A stretch of 64,000 nucleotides of DNA from Dryococelus australis. Lineage: Eukaryota > Arthropoda > Insecta > Phasmatodea > Phasmatidae. The stretch is taken from positions 108,181,800 to 108,245,799 of the forward strand of contig CM056993.1 of assembly GCA_029891345.1 (NCBI GenBank), in the 5' to 3' direction. The notes beneath the pieces are model-generated. The model saw only the letters and a program-made list of their open reading frames with translations, ran no database searches and was not told the origin of the DNA. Made by a program: the position numbers and the translations under genes. The first letter of the stretch is position 1, and each line of letters starts with the position of its first letter. Shown here one piece after another: positions 23,115 through 34,842 of the stretch.

Positions 23115-23630
23115 CAATGAGAATAGGTGAGGGGAGTGTCGGTGGGGAGGGAGTCAGTCGTTTGCTGAGCCGTGATGCTGGGAGGACTTCCGGCAATGTA
23201 AGTTTTTAAAATAAATTTTTGTGATTTTTTAGAATTGTTTTGAACTTTTTATAAAAAAAAATATGTTAAAGGTCATGGAGTTAAGGACACCTGCGTCCAA
23301 TATGGCGGTGGTAGTCTGTAACATTATATGTTTGCTGACATTTAAGCATTTTTTCTCGAGTTTTGGTTTTCAACCCAGTATGGCAGTAGTTGTCTGCAAC
23401 ATAATATGCTTATTGTTTTTTTTATGCTTTTGTTGCGATTTTTGGAATTCTTTGGGGGGAAAAAAGGGAAATTTTAAGGGAAAACATGAAAATTGTTAAA
23501 GGAAAATGTTTACTGGGGACTAGAATTTTGAAATAATTTTTAATAACTTTATTTTTTGTCAAAGGTCATTGGCCCGGAGTCTCCTGCCCTCCTGGCTCAG
23601 TTTATTCTAAGTTTCGTCGGTAACTGCCCA
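23115..23630 (-). repeat. Right inverted arm of the 21-kb element
   Basis: Mirror of the left arm. Its inner part has GGAGGGAGTCAGTCG and, 60 bp on, a strong splice-donor match (AATGTAAGTTTT at about 23,197) pointing outward. The equivalent left-arm site is degenerate. Confidence 0.6.
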
Positions 23631-25854
23631 CACGGTCATGAACCTACTGTCTCGCAGCCGACAAAATATTCGTCGGATCCAAACCGGTATTCAGAGTTAA
23701 CAGTCGTTTAGCACGATGCGCAATCGGGCATTTTTGGCTTACCGACTTTTCCACTCCAAGCTAGACCAACGTAAGTCTCTCTGCGCACGGTCGGTCGACA
23801 ACGTAACAACAAAATATTACTAGAATGGTTTGTTTTAAAATTTCACAAATCTGTTGAAAAGACATTACTTAAAGACGCGAATAGTAAGATTTATATTTTT
23901 TAGCTCGTAAACAATAGTATATTAGTACAAATATGTGTTTTATAAGAAAATAATAGTGTACAGTTTTCGTTGGTTTTGTGAGGAGTTTGAGAAACTGTGG
24001 TTGGTGGCCATGTTGAACAGTCCCCCCCCCCGGTTGCGTGAGATATAGATGTTTACGTGATACGGACGAGGCCCATGTGTTTAGCAAACTATTTGTGTGT
24101 GTGGATTATATAATATTTCGTGTTAGCAGATGTTAATTATATATTTAACGTAAAACTGCGCTGAATAATAAAGAAATGTACAAGTCTTAAATCGATTATA
24201 TTAATATTCCTAACCTTGATGTCCGCCGAAGTATACAGCAGAGCCATGGAAAACCTCGTGTTCCAGAGATTGCGAATTTTACAAACAGTTTGCGTGTTTT
24301 GTAAGTTAAATAATTTGAATGTTATTCCCATACGAGAAAAGTTTTCCACTGCTCCATCAAAACAATATGCAAATCAAAATGCCACACACTCGTAAGAACT
24401 TTCAAAATAATCTCGTCTCATGAATGAAGTAAAACTAAAGCTTCCCCCCCCCCCCCCCCCTCCGGATTTCTGTTTCCCAGTTCCCTTGACATAAAATAAA
24501 CAGAACCCTAGCAAATTTAACTTGGCAATTACAAAAATAAAACAAATTGGAATGCGAACCTAACTATTATATCCTACATTAATTACTGTATGGAAGGTAG
24601 ATAACGTTAGTCTTCCAGTGCCCGTCACGACAGGAAACGCGAGAAAAAGGAAAAGGCAAGTGTGCATTGGACTCAAAACATTTCTTTACAAACTTCTTTT
24701 TATTCACTGACAAAACAGCTGTGGTAGAAGGATAAATTCTTGTTACTTTACTAGAACTGTCAAAATTTAACCCTCTATGTACTATAACAGAGCCAGTCCC
24801 AAAACATTCCAAACTGTAGGATAATAGGGCCAAAATACAAATTTACATGGCTTATATGCTTGTTCTTTTAAGAAAATGTTGTTACCACATATCATCAGAT
24901 AACTGTATTTCACATATTTAGACAAAGTAAAAATTATGCAGGAGGAGAGTTTCGATCTTAAGCCGTGGAGACTCTTGTGTTATGAAGCACGTATCTTATT
25001 CACTAGACCACCGAACACATGTTCCTCAAGAGATGAATAAACGTGTGTTTCAGATATGGCTGTAATAGTTTATTGAATAAATATTTACAATTGAGTATCT
25101 GTACATTTACGCGCTTGTAATAATATCCCACACGTAAAATAACCTGTATCATGTTGTGCACAATGTTTGACAGACGTGCGTGATGCACGTTTGTAATAGT
25201 TATAACCAATCTTTTAATGTTTATTCGTATCGTAAATGTACGTGTAGGGAAATTATAACGCTATACAACACAAACACGTGCTGCACTGACTTTATACTAA
25301 ACATTATTTCCGTATCATTGAAATACACGGCCATATTTAATACAGACGCCCGCCATATTGGTTTACCTACGAAATTCTTAGCCTGCCAACTGCTCGTGAG
25401 CAGTTGAGACGTTCCGACTCCACTCGTGACGCCACTCGACCTTCGTTTCAAGCTTAGAATACCAAATAGTAGGTTGGGACTGATAATTGTATGGATGCTA
25501 CTTTTTTTCTTTCGTCGAAACGAAAACTTAGAATAAGCCCCCTGCTCTCCTGGCTCGGAGTCAATAATCCCGGTCTCATGCTCTGGCAAAAATTACATTC
25601 TTAAGGGAAAAAGGAGATTTTTAGGAACATTTATTCGGGGGGGGGGGGGGGTGATAAGAGACGTTTCGATGGAAGCAAGGCTAGTATCGAAAAAATGAAG
25701 CATGATTGTACTATAGTGACACGACAGTTGAAGTGAGCCGTAACCAAGTAAGCAGTCAGCAGATATTAGCCGTGTGTGTTAGCAAGCGCATGTAGTCTAT
25801 CGTCATTCTTGCGCAACCGAAGGCTTTGCGGAGGAGAAGGAAAAATTAACAACT
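23631..25854. other. No gene; tRNA-like relic and an arm fragment
   Basis: About 24,945-25,020 (minus strand) carries TGGTCTAGTGAATAAG, an A-box, and GATCGAAACTC, a B-box-like site, at tRNA spacing. Pairing is poor, so it is a relic. 25,535-25,615 matches the outer arm of the 21-kb element ('ctctcctggctcggagtc', 'atcccggtct', 'gggaaaaaggaga'), inverted. C- and G-runs lie near 24,445 and 25,637. Otherwise featureless. Confidence 0.4.
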
Positions 25855-27776
25855 ATGGACATGATTAACATTCTCAACGAGCCTTTACATTTCCGAAAGA
25901 AATTATGTAACTTTTATTTATGCTGTAGCGAACACTGTTCAAATGACAACGGAAAATTGGTCAGTGATAGAGTTATCTGGCCTGCAGAAAACTTTGTATT
26001 TCAGCATTCAGGCGAAGCTAAACTTTTCAGTGTTCTTGATGCAAACTTAGCTTTCCGCACTGCGAGCTTTCCAAACTTGCGTGATCCTCATTTTCTGTAG
26101 GCGGGGCTTGTTTCACTGGACTCGGCTCCCCTTTGTTAAAGCGAGCATGCCTAAATGGATATCGTGTACGAAAGTATAGTATGCAAATTTAACTAACACT
26201 TCGTGTTTATGGATATCGATCCGCGTATTTATAGTCCTCCATTAAACGCAAATATAAATCATATCTTAGGCTCCCAGGCCTTGGGAAAGGTTACGCTAGT
26301 TGTAAATGTGGATGAAATAAAACTGATACGAAGGTAAGCTAAATTGATAGGATTCGACGTAAAGGAAAATTTTGAACAAGACAGGCGTAAGTCTCCTTTG
26401 CTTTATTATAAAGTTGATGTTCCATATGATAAAGTATGTCCCAACACCTCCTAATGCCCGGTTGCACAATTAACAGCCCTGAACCAAGATCATAAGATCT
26501 TTGTTCAAAGATGATCTTCAGTTTGATCCGAGTTCAATTTACGAGTGTTGGACCAACGCGAACGGCCGAGTTCCGATCGTAATCACCTGATCTCGGTTCA
26601 AAACTAGAATTGAGATGAAACACTGTCTGTGATTGGCTCTCATTTCGTGACGTCATGATGGAACTGTTAATTTTAGGTTCGGAGACAATTATTTCGTTTT
26701 GTGGACATTATCTCGTGATTAGGATGTTTTTCCTATATAATTTTGTTGAGTCCACTGAAAAAACTCTTTCAGTTGTTTTGTGTGATTGGAAACACTTTGC
26801 ACACATTTTATCGTTAATTTTAATACTAATATTATTGAAGAAGGTTTTGTACATGGAACTAGATGGTACGATGTATCTGTTTTACGTAAAATAATTCTTG
26901 TACGACCGTTACTGAATAATATTCAAGTGTGTATAATGTTGTTTTGAATCCCCAAAAATAACATTGTTCTTAGCACTACCTGTTGGCGTATTTTCAAACT
27001 ACATCTGCCCGCTACGGGTGCTCTTTCGTGAGCAATAAACTCGACGTGAGATTTTGCTCGTGCGGAAAATTAGGACAGTTTCTGATGTACGGAATGGCTT
27101 TTCCAGTTTTCCGTTTTGTTTGATCGGAGAGAAAAACATGAATTGCGTTCTTTCTTTGCAAAACAGTAATACCATCTTTATTTCAACAAATGCATTGCAT
27201 TTTAAGCCTTTCTAAAAGTTCTCGATTTACATTCTAGAACAGTAAAAACAACCGAATCCCTTTTCAAACGATTTAAATATTTCCAAGTTTATTTCTAGAA
27301 AATAAAAATATTTTACAGTGTTTTTATCTTCACAATAACGAAATTAAACACAAACTTTTATTCTTCTGTGTTCACTTAATAAATCCTTACTAAAATGCAT
27401 GTTTAAGTGCCAAGCAGAGCTTAAATACGGAATATTTGAATGTTTGTCATTTTAAAACAAAATTGCTTTTCAGTAAACTTTGACATTTCAAAATAAAGCA
27501 TTTGTATGTACTTGATACGAGCTCATTCTCCTGAACCGCCAAAAGGCACGGTTCAAGGCGAGGTACAAATTGATCGCAATGGCGCAACAGCCAAAAGCGC
27601 TGAATCAGGATCAAACCGGTATTTGAACCTAGTTCATGTCTGATCCTCAATGGAGCAACCGGGCATAAGTGATGCTATAAGAGTGTTCCAAATGGTCAGC
27701 GAAATAGCATGCCAAAGTCTACAGATTTATATTATTAGTGCTTGCAACAACTTTTTGGTTTTCCAACATCCTTGGT
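25855..27776 (+). pseudogene. Unidentified decayed protein gene split by a DNA element
   Basis: One plus-strand frame stays protein-like from an ATG at 25,855 to 26,451, with five in-frame stops. Segments include VSDRVIWPAENFVFQHSGEA, LFSVLDANLAFRTASFPNL, NANINHILGSQALGKVTLVV and VDVPYDKVCPNTS. It is cut by the element at 26,455-27,665. After it, AIRVFQMVSEIACQSLQIYI continues a coherent frame to HPW at about 27,775. The stops mostly look like single changes (for example CAG to TAG). I do not recognise the family. It could be a retrocopy, an element gene or a viral relic. A possible donor (GGTAAAAA) or stop follows HPW. Confidence 0.5.
26455..27665. mobile_element. TAA-flanked Harbinger-like non-autonomous element, 1.2 kb
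   Basis: The left end is TGCCCGGTTGCACAATTAAC. The right end, inverted, is TGCCCGGTTGCTCCATTGAG (16 of 20 identical). Flanking TAA on both sides (26,452-26,454 and 27,666-27,668) is the 3-bp TWA duplication characteristic of PIF/Harbinger. Subterminal sequences share 'ggttcaaa' and 'gatc' motifs in inverted orientation. No transposase is inside. It interrupts a decayed coding frame, which supports a real insertion. Confidence 0.75.
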
Positions 27777-27926
27777 AAAAACTCTTTTTTGTTAATTTTT
27801 TCTGCAGCTCTTAGTCATAACTCCAGGTGCTCGCTGAATGATTGCAATGGGTGGGAGCTATTAAATGAAAATTATTATAAGCCATTGCAGAGCTGAGAAA
27901 ATCCGGGCGATGACATGAAAACATAT

Positions 27927-28995
27927 TGTTACGCCCTGCAGCTCGCACCGACCGCGAGCTCATGTTATGCGCGGTGCGGTTCTGTAGAGGTGACTCGTCT
28001 CGACCCTCCCCTCTTCTCAGGCAGACCCGCTATCCCCCCTTCCTCCCGGGCAGCCGGTGGAATGACTGGGAGCGGTGAAGTAGCTGGCGTCACAGCACCT
28101 CCTCCACCCCCCCTGCAGGAGAAGCTGACAAGTGTAGAGGATGCGCAAGAATATTTTGGGAATTAGGGCCTTCGGTGCGACGCAGCTCTTAGTGACATTT
28201 ATGGGCGATGGCCTACGACCCTATAAATATTGCAGTGGTCTAACGGCCGGCAGTATTGGTATAGGCTGTTCACGATAAAGCAAGGACTTTTTAAGGTCCC
28301 CCCAACAGGCATTAACCCTTAATAAATGTATTCTATTCCAGCCTAGGGCATTAATTTTTTAGAGAGGTGAAATTTATACTCTCTATTTATTAGTCACATG
28401 GGAATGCTTATATTAAAAAGTGGCCCGGAAAGAATAGAAATTGACCAAGAGGAAAAATTTAGCAGGGCTTTAAAAAGTGCTCATTTTACCGTGAAAAGCC
28501 TACAGAAGCCTTGGTGCTGGGTGCGGTAACCGGGACATCGGTGAAGAGGACGGACGGCGACGGGAGACCACAAGGCGGCGGCGGACGAGGTGTTCGTGGT
28601 GTGAATGGACGAGGGGGCGTGATATCCTACGAGTGAAGGCTACTGTGCGTGGGGCGCTCGGAGAACTCTAGAACATTGCGGACTGGCGGGGCATGGGCTA
28701 AACTGAGGTGGGACTCAATGAACATGTAATACGTATTTTATTGTAAATATCGGAACCAAATATATAAAAGAATTAAATATGTTTTGATACACTGTCTATT
28801 GGGTCTGATTCTTAATTAGCCTAATTACATTAATTTCTTAGAGGTAATTGTAAATTGTATTGATTGAAATAATTAATTGTAAGCAGCAAGTGATATCGTT
28901 TTATTGTGAGGATTTGGGTACAGAGAATTTGGTTATTGTAATTAGGAAATTAGAATTAACTCTTATTTAATTAAGACCTCTGTCCCTTAACGAAC
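27927..28995 (+). mobile_element. Solo LTR, family A, with nested MITE
   Basis: Starts TGTTACGCCCTGCAGC and ends GTCCCTTAACGAAC, matching the inverted copy at 34,843-35,682 along its length: 'gtgttcgtggt(t/g)tgaatg(a/g)acga', 'actggcggg(g/a)catgg', 'gatacactgtctattggg' and 'gcaagtgat'. A TATA box (CTATAAATATTGC) lies at 28,221-28,229. Removing the inserted MITE leaves about 826 bp, close to the other copy. No internal gag-pol flanks it, so it is a solo LTR left by recombination. The 3' boundary is set by loss of similarity between copies. Confidence 0.75.
28260..28502 (+). mobile_element. GTTCAC-family MITE inside a solo LTR
   Basis: Left end TATAGGCTGTTCACGATAAAG; right end inverted, GCTCATTTTACCGTGAAAAGCC. 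LTR sequence resumes on both sides, so the MITE is younger than the LTR. It sits about 30-40 bp beyond the LTR's TATA box, where the transcription start would be. Confidence 0.8.
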
Positions 28996-30750
28996 ATGGT
29001 TTAGCCCACCGACTTGGAGAGAAAATTGTAACGTTATACTGGAAAAAGCCAATATTAGCTGTAGTCGGCAGATAAATTCATAGATAATTTCAAAAAAGAA
29101 GTTTTAACTCAATTCTTTGTGGGATTTTCGGCACATATTTTGTATCTGTTACGGCAATACATGACATGGCTGCGGTCTGTCATCAACTGTGTAATTTCGT
29201 TTTAAAAATCGGAATTTGGCCAACGGCAAAATGCACAAAAAATGTGTTGGTGAATGTCAGTATAATGGGAGTATGTGAAGTTATTGTAAACATTTACAGA
29301 AAAGCGGTACTTTGACAAGTGTCATACACTGCAAACTCACAATCTCCGTTTGTTATTACATAATTTTAATTGAACCTTTCTTTGTAGACACGGGAATAAT
29401 AATCCTAGAATTTATCAAGCATCTCTCCATCGAAATGCAATGACAACTACTAGCTATATCAAATCAGAATGCTCCACCATGATGATTTAGCTTCTATGAG
29501 AAATTTGTCAGCACCAGGAACTTTGACAGCTCTGGGCACTTGCATATAAAGCTTAGCTCCGTATTCAAGGAGTTATATAAACGCTGCCAGTAGGAGTGAA
29601 TTCAGAAGGGGAGGGGATGGGTAACAGGAAATATGACCAACCAACCCCTCCAAACAAACCCTCACATTGAGAGGAAACTCTGCTGTGGAGATTTTAAAAG
29701 TGAAAATATATCAGATTTGTTTGCAATAATAATTTGATTAATTATAATATTGTTTCCTAAAATTATGGCGAGGCAAACATATATTTATTGATATTATAGA
29801 GTAATTTATTATTTGTTAATTAACACATTGCAACGTTCAGGTTCGCTTGCATGCACACACACGTGTGTGTGCGTGTGTTTGTAATGATCATGTCGCAGCC
29901 TAAGGGGGAAGTATCCTTGCTATCTTGGATTTACGTATTTTCCTAATTTTTTTTTTTTAATTTTCGGAGTCAATATTTAAAAACCAAGCTAGTCATGACA
30001 TAGGGAACATATTAACAGTTATTTCTAGATCCCACTTATTTATCTTACATGATTGGTGTCACATCTGTAACCGTAATCAAACATTATATAATTATTTAAT
30101 CATTTCAGTCCCACATGGGAAATTCAGGTATATTTGAAACCCTACAAATTAAAATTAGTCAAGTAGTCGTCCATGTCATGTCTGGCTTTGATTTTTTATT
30201 TCTGGTCATACATTTTCATTACGATGATTTTTAAGAAAATTCGAAGATGGGGTGGATACTACCCCCTTAACCACAAAAAATTTCACCACACGCCATTGTG
30301 CGTCGGGCAAGTGATGTGAAAGAATTAGAAACGTAAACGTGTTAATACAGTCTCGCCAAGTTTTATTTTTGTTTGCACACAAGAAGAAGAAACTGTATTG
30401 CAGACTACACACATTTTTAACTTTACGACTTGTAAGACGTTAAATCATGGAAATTTCACTTAGTTCGTTACCAACTTAACCGTGAATATTGTAATCATTG
30501 CTTACGTTATTCAGTTACAGGGAGCGAAATTTTTTCAGAATATTGGCTTCGAAAGTGATTACTTTATCACCACCACCTAAAGTAAAATTATTGATTTCCA
30601 CCTGAAAAAATAAATAACCATTCTTAATTTTTTTTTTGCTTCCGTCACATACTTAAATGCATATAAAACTCCTAATTAATTCTAAATACGTACATATAAT
30701 AATATTAGGTCAGCGAAAATTTACGTGTTCGCGAGTGTAGTCTTGCAGTT
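28996..30750. other. No recognisable feature
   Basis: AT-rich. A short CA/TG palindromic tract (CACACACACGTGTGTGTG) lies near 29,856. No coding frame or repeat pair was found. Confidence 0.4.
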
Positions 30751-30991
30751 ATAGGCTGTTCACGGTAAAGTGAGCACTTTTAAAGGCTCTTCTAAATTTT
30801 TCCTTTCATCCAATTTCCATCTTCTTGCTGCTTTTTAATGTAAACATTGCAAAGTGATCAATAAACACAGTGTATACATTTCACCACCCTCAAAACTTAG
30901 TGCCTGAGGCTGTAATAATGTATATTTATTCGTGGCTAATTACTGTTGGGAGGGCCTTAAAAAGTGCTCACTTTACCGTGAACAGTCTATA
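30751..30991 (+). mobile_element. GTTCAC-family MITE, full copy
   Basis: The best preserved member: ATAGGCTGTTCACGGTAAAG at the left and its near-perfect inverse CTTTACCGTGAACAGTCTAT at the right, about 240 bp. Flanking TA on both sides suggests a TA target, but the palindromic TATA edge leaves this ambiguous. Confidence 0.85.
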
Positions 30992-31844
30992 GTAGCATTT
31001 ATACATGATAATGGGCAACTTAACAAATATTATACAAATAATAAAGATATTGAGTAATGTGTACAAACATTTTGTAAACAAACCCAATTCGAGGGTTGGA
31101 ATTTCAAATGAGAGAAGGGAATAAAAAGTCACTTCAAAGGAATATTGCTAGTTACAGATTGCTGGGTGTAGTCCCAGCTGCCAGTCTGAACCAATTTCGT
31201 GCTATCGTGTTTACTCCTGTTTAAAATTTGTTAGCGCTGTGATATAAGCCGAATGCTTCTAAAGCAGTTTTAATTTAATGCATCACGATAGCTTTCTGTG
31301 TGACACATTTTCCCGTCACGCTGCTTTTTTTCTTTCGAAATTTTAGTACTGAACATTTAGTTGTAGTGCTTTTAAATTATAATGTTACGCGAAAATTATT
31401 CTATAGAGTGTTCATACCCTAAATTTAAACTTTATAAGAGTACTGATTGGTTGCTGCAATATCACATGTTACGATCCCACCCATCCTTCGGAATAGGGGA
31501 CAAGGATTTTTTTTTTTGTGAATAGAAACACTGTTTGCAACCGAACGTGATTCTCACGTTCCCCGACACCCTTTCATTTGGAAGCTCGGCTACCGTGTGT
31601 ATCAGATCGTGAATACATTAAGGGCTAATTACGGCCTATATTGAAGGTGTGGTTCACGAGGAGCGGCAGTTATGCGGGCGACGATAATGGTTGATGGTCG
31701 TGGCCTCTTCGGTGATGATAAATGGGACTGGTTTCTGAAAGGTCCACCAGCACGTCCGAGCCCAGACTATCAGCGGGTCGAAGGCGACGAACACGTTGGA
31801 TCATCCGCGGTCGCTAGTAATGATGAGCTGAAGCGATACTTTCA
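30992..31844. other. No gene recognised
   Basis: A 69-codon plus-strand frame at 31,672-31,881 (GDDKWDWFLKGPPARPSP) has an unusual composition, but its last residues run into the repeat arm at 31,845 and I recognise no family. Nothing else was seen. Confidence 0.3.
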
Positions 31845-32892
31845 TGTATCTGCGACAACTTTGACAAAGAAATACCTGTGATTTTTATCTGCGGTATTGT
31901 CGCGTAAAAAGCAAATATGTCGCATGTCTATAAAGAGCACTAGCAATATTGATTAGAAAATATCAGTAGCAAAATGATAATTTACAAGAAATGTACCTTG
32001 AATAGTAAAATATTCTGCTAATTCTTTTGTCCCTATCGTTCAGATGTTTATTGTTTTGAGTGGTATTGTTTCCTCAGTGACTGAGAAATTCCTGTAGGGA
32101 CACACAATACTTAGCTCAGCATATTGAAACTTTGATTTTATAAACGAATACCATTATTTTATTGACTTTCTTAGTCACATAAAAACGAACATAAAAGTGC
32201 ATTCAAAACAAAATACTGTACTGAGTATTCTACTGCAATGGTTTGTAGACTTGTGTGATGAAACAGTAGTGTAGAGCGATATAATAAAAGTGATATTAAA
32301 CCTATTCACGGGAAGAAATTGACTATCATTTTAAACAGAAGCTTTGGTTGTTTAGTAAAATTTGTTTAAAAGCTTGCAGTCTTCATCCGTTGGCAAACAC
32401 GCCTTGGCTGGTTGTGACGCTATGACATGACATGTCACAGGCAGCTGAAACGAACTGTAACAGGCGAAGCAGGTATCACAAACCTGTGGACGTGTGCCCG
32501 ATACGCGACTTGTCACAGTCACAGATACTTCAATGACTGTCTCACACATGTCCTGCGTCAAGCGAATATCTGTTACAAAAAAGCGGGCTGCGACTTTTTC
32601 GGTGTGCAGTACACTTCTCGTTAAAATGCGAAACTGACTGAAAGCAACAAATGATCGAACCTATGAAAATATCTGAATGGAGAATTTAACTTCACTCTAA
32701 AAATACTAAACAATTTTCGATGGTTTATTTTCTCTGCGTTTAATACTGATCCTTGTTCAAAACATTTCCGGCTGTGAATGTTTTCAAGGACTACAGTATG
32801 CCGCATATAATTAACATTAATTAATTGAAACTGTGAAATTGGTGCATATTGAAACCATAGTATAATGATTCTTGGCCCGCTAGATTAGAATT
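31845..32892 (+). repeat. Left arm of a 1.05-kb inverted repeat
   Basis: Matches 37,309-38,354 in inverted orientation almost perfectly. The clearest difference is a 2-bp TA present here near 31,930 and absent there. Short frames in it (69, 65 and 61 codons) occur identically in the other arm and are not persuasive genes. The outer edge begins at TGTATCT(G/A)CGACAAC. Confidence 0.9.
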
Positions 32893-33806
32893 TTGAGTGC
32901 ATATTCACAGACTGAACTAGTGTGTTTATGGGAGAATCTAACCCAGCTACTTAATGTTCGCGTTCTGCCTTCTCGATAATTTTTAAAATCTTTTAACTTG
33001 ACAAAAATTTACAAGTCTGTCAGTTTTTTTAAATAGCAATGAGTTTACAGTCTTCAAAATAGCGCTTTTTTGTACTAAATTCTTTTTGCGTTTCCTCTTT
33101 GATTGAAAATTAATATTTCCCACGGTGTATAAATACGGTGTCACCAATCATTTAACAATGGAAAGCTGTATATATAACTGTAAACATTCGTGTTGCCCAA
33201 ATAAAATTACGTTACGATGAAATAAAGTATTGTGAATTCCAGGACGAGATAATATTGGTAAAAGACCAGTAGTGTATTTAGTGAAAGTGGCCGTGGTGAC
33301 GAAATACGAGCGGTTGTGGATCTCGGCCTTAACATTGGCTTGGGTTTGTGTCGTTCTTAAATTGAAATGTTTTGGCAAGTGCGCAGTCATCTTAGTATTA
33401 GTAGCCTTGACTGAATTAAACGTGTTGTGCTAAAATGTGGGTCTTGGACTGTTTTGTCTGCAACATATTTTTGTAAGTCAGAATGAAAAAAAAGTTTATG
33501 GAATTATTTCGCCAAAACTGTTGGACCCCACTGGGTTAAGGCATGCGACTAAACCGTCAACCTGTTCCTACATTTGTGCACGGACGTGCTCTGCGTAAAA
33601 GGGATATGATTTATCTTTGTGGCTTATCAATTAAAATAATTAACTTTTCCATTACAGTAAAAGTACCGTTCCCTTTAGGGATGCAGTTACTGGAAAAGCC
33701 GTGAAATTTGTTGTTACCATGCAGGTTGAAAACAGACAGCCTGCACTGTATGTAAAACATTACTTCACGTAATTTAATGTAAAGGACCTGCTACAATGTA
33801 GTGGTA
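32893..33806. other. No recognisable feature (spacer of inverted repeat)
   Basis: AT-rich spacer sequence without recognised elements. Confidence 0.35.
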
Positions 33807-34254
33807 AAGGCCGTTCACAATAAAGTGAGCACTTTTGAAATCAACCTTAGAAAAAAGTTACTGCTACTACCTGCATGTATTTTAACGGGCGTACTTAGTG
33901 ACACGCACCCAGTAAAGTTGGTAACGGTGGAGGGAAAGTAGTTCCATATCTTAACGTTAAATAAACGTGTTAGGTTATTACTTGTGGTAACTTAAGTTAT
34001 TTCTTTCGGTTTCTGTTTTTTTTTATGCATCGAAATGGAAAAGTGAGCAGATTGGTAAAATATTTACTTTCATTAGAATTTCAGTTTCACTTGACGGACG
34101 CATGAATAAAGTGATGAGGCCCATGATAATATTACTTTTACATTATGTGGAAGAACACACAACGTGCATACAATTAGATCGTAAGCAGGGCTTTTGAAAG
34201 CCCTGCTTACGATCTACTTGTATGCACGTGCTCATTTTTCCGTGAATAGCCCTT
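33807..34254 (+). mobile_element. Long divergent GTTCAC-family element
   Basis: Ends AAGGCCGTTCACAATAAAG and, inverted, CATTTTTCCGTGAATAGCCC match the MITE family, but the element is about 450 bp, nearly twice the usual length. Its interior is unrelated to the others and includes a long perfect-looking hairpin near the right end. Confidence 0.6.
34163..34228. repeat. 66-bp near-perfect palindrome
   Basis: Two 33-base arms with no loop: CGTGCATACAATTAGATCG.. pairs with ..CGATCTACTTGTATGCACG. The inner parts are GTAAGCAGGGCTTT and AAAGCCCTGCTTAC. Only two or three positions mismatch. An RNA from either strand would form a pre-miRNA-sized stem, though with an almost absent loop. Confidence 0.9.
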
Positions 34255-34759
34255 ACACGGCAGAACTGCCATACAGTACTAGCGCGGATTAGACTTTATT
34301 TGCCTTTGCTGTCACCTGCTGCTATAGCATGGCACAGTAGCCACCAGTTAAATCAATGCTAATTTAAGGAGAATCAGACTATCACGGTTTCTTTGGCCTT
34401 TTTGAATCAAACCTTAGGACAATCTCCCCATGAATGACGTGCTTGGTTGTTCCCTAAATATGCCCTGTATCACAAGCGTTTTATACTTGTCTTCATAAAA
34501 GGTACTTTTTTTTTCTGTTTAATTGAAATGTTATTCATATTTAATCTATAAATTATAAAGCTACATTTATAAATAATTTGAATAAAAACAGTGAGAAAAC
34601 ATGTGTGTTGGTAGCACCTAGTAAGAAATAGTTATCATGCAAAATACTTTTACAACTGAGTGCCCACGAATCCGGTGTAATTCTCCTCTGGTGTAATTCT
34701 CCAGACTTAGTTAAGCTTAGTTTGCACGAGGCGGAGGAATATCCTGGAAGCAGAACTTT

Positions 34760-34802
34760 AGCAGGGCTTCAGAAAAGCCCGAAGGTACCGTGAATAAACT
34801 AT
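34760..34802 (+). mobile_element. GTTCAC-family terminal remnant
   Basis: Only the right-end motif remains ('agcagggcttcagaaaagcc' then TACCGTGAATAAACTATA). No left end was found nearby. Confidence 0.4.
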
Positions 34803-34842
34803 ATTGCTACAATTTCTCTCTATAAATTAAGTGTGCTATACA

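Larger units (their letters stand above)
21355..23630. mobile_element. Small zinc-finger-bearing inverted-repeat element
   Basis: Imperfect inverted arms (about 21,355-21,955 and 23,115-23,630) enclose 1.2 kb containing C2HC-finger coding remnants. Each arm holds an internal dimer of a roughly 85-bp unit around 'ctactaccgccatattgg', in opposite orientation. The finger type matches those in the 14.3-kb element at 40.9-55.3 kb, so I place it in the same Polinton-like, PolB-related group. The exact termini and target duplication could not be fixed. An outer-arm fragment of the same family sits at 25,535-25,615. Confidence 0.6.

Noticed and set aside
31672-31881. 69-codon frame with GDDKWDWFLKG
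   Set aside because: Unusual composition, but it ends inside a repeat arm, has no recognised family and no splice context.
32352-32806. Short frames of 61-69 codons repeated at 37,395-37,849
   Set aside because: They are the same DNA in two inverted arms; duplication does not make them genes and no motif is present.
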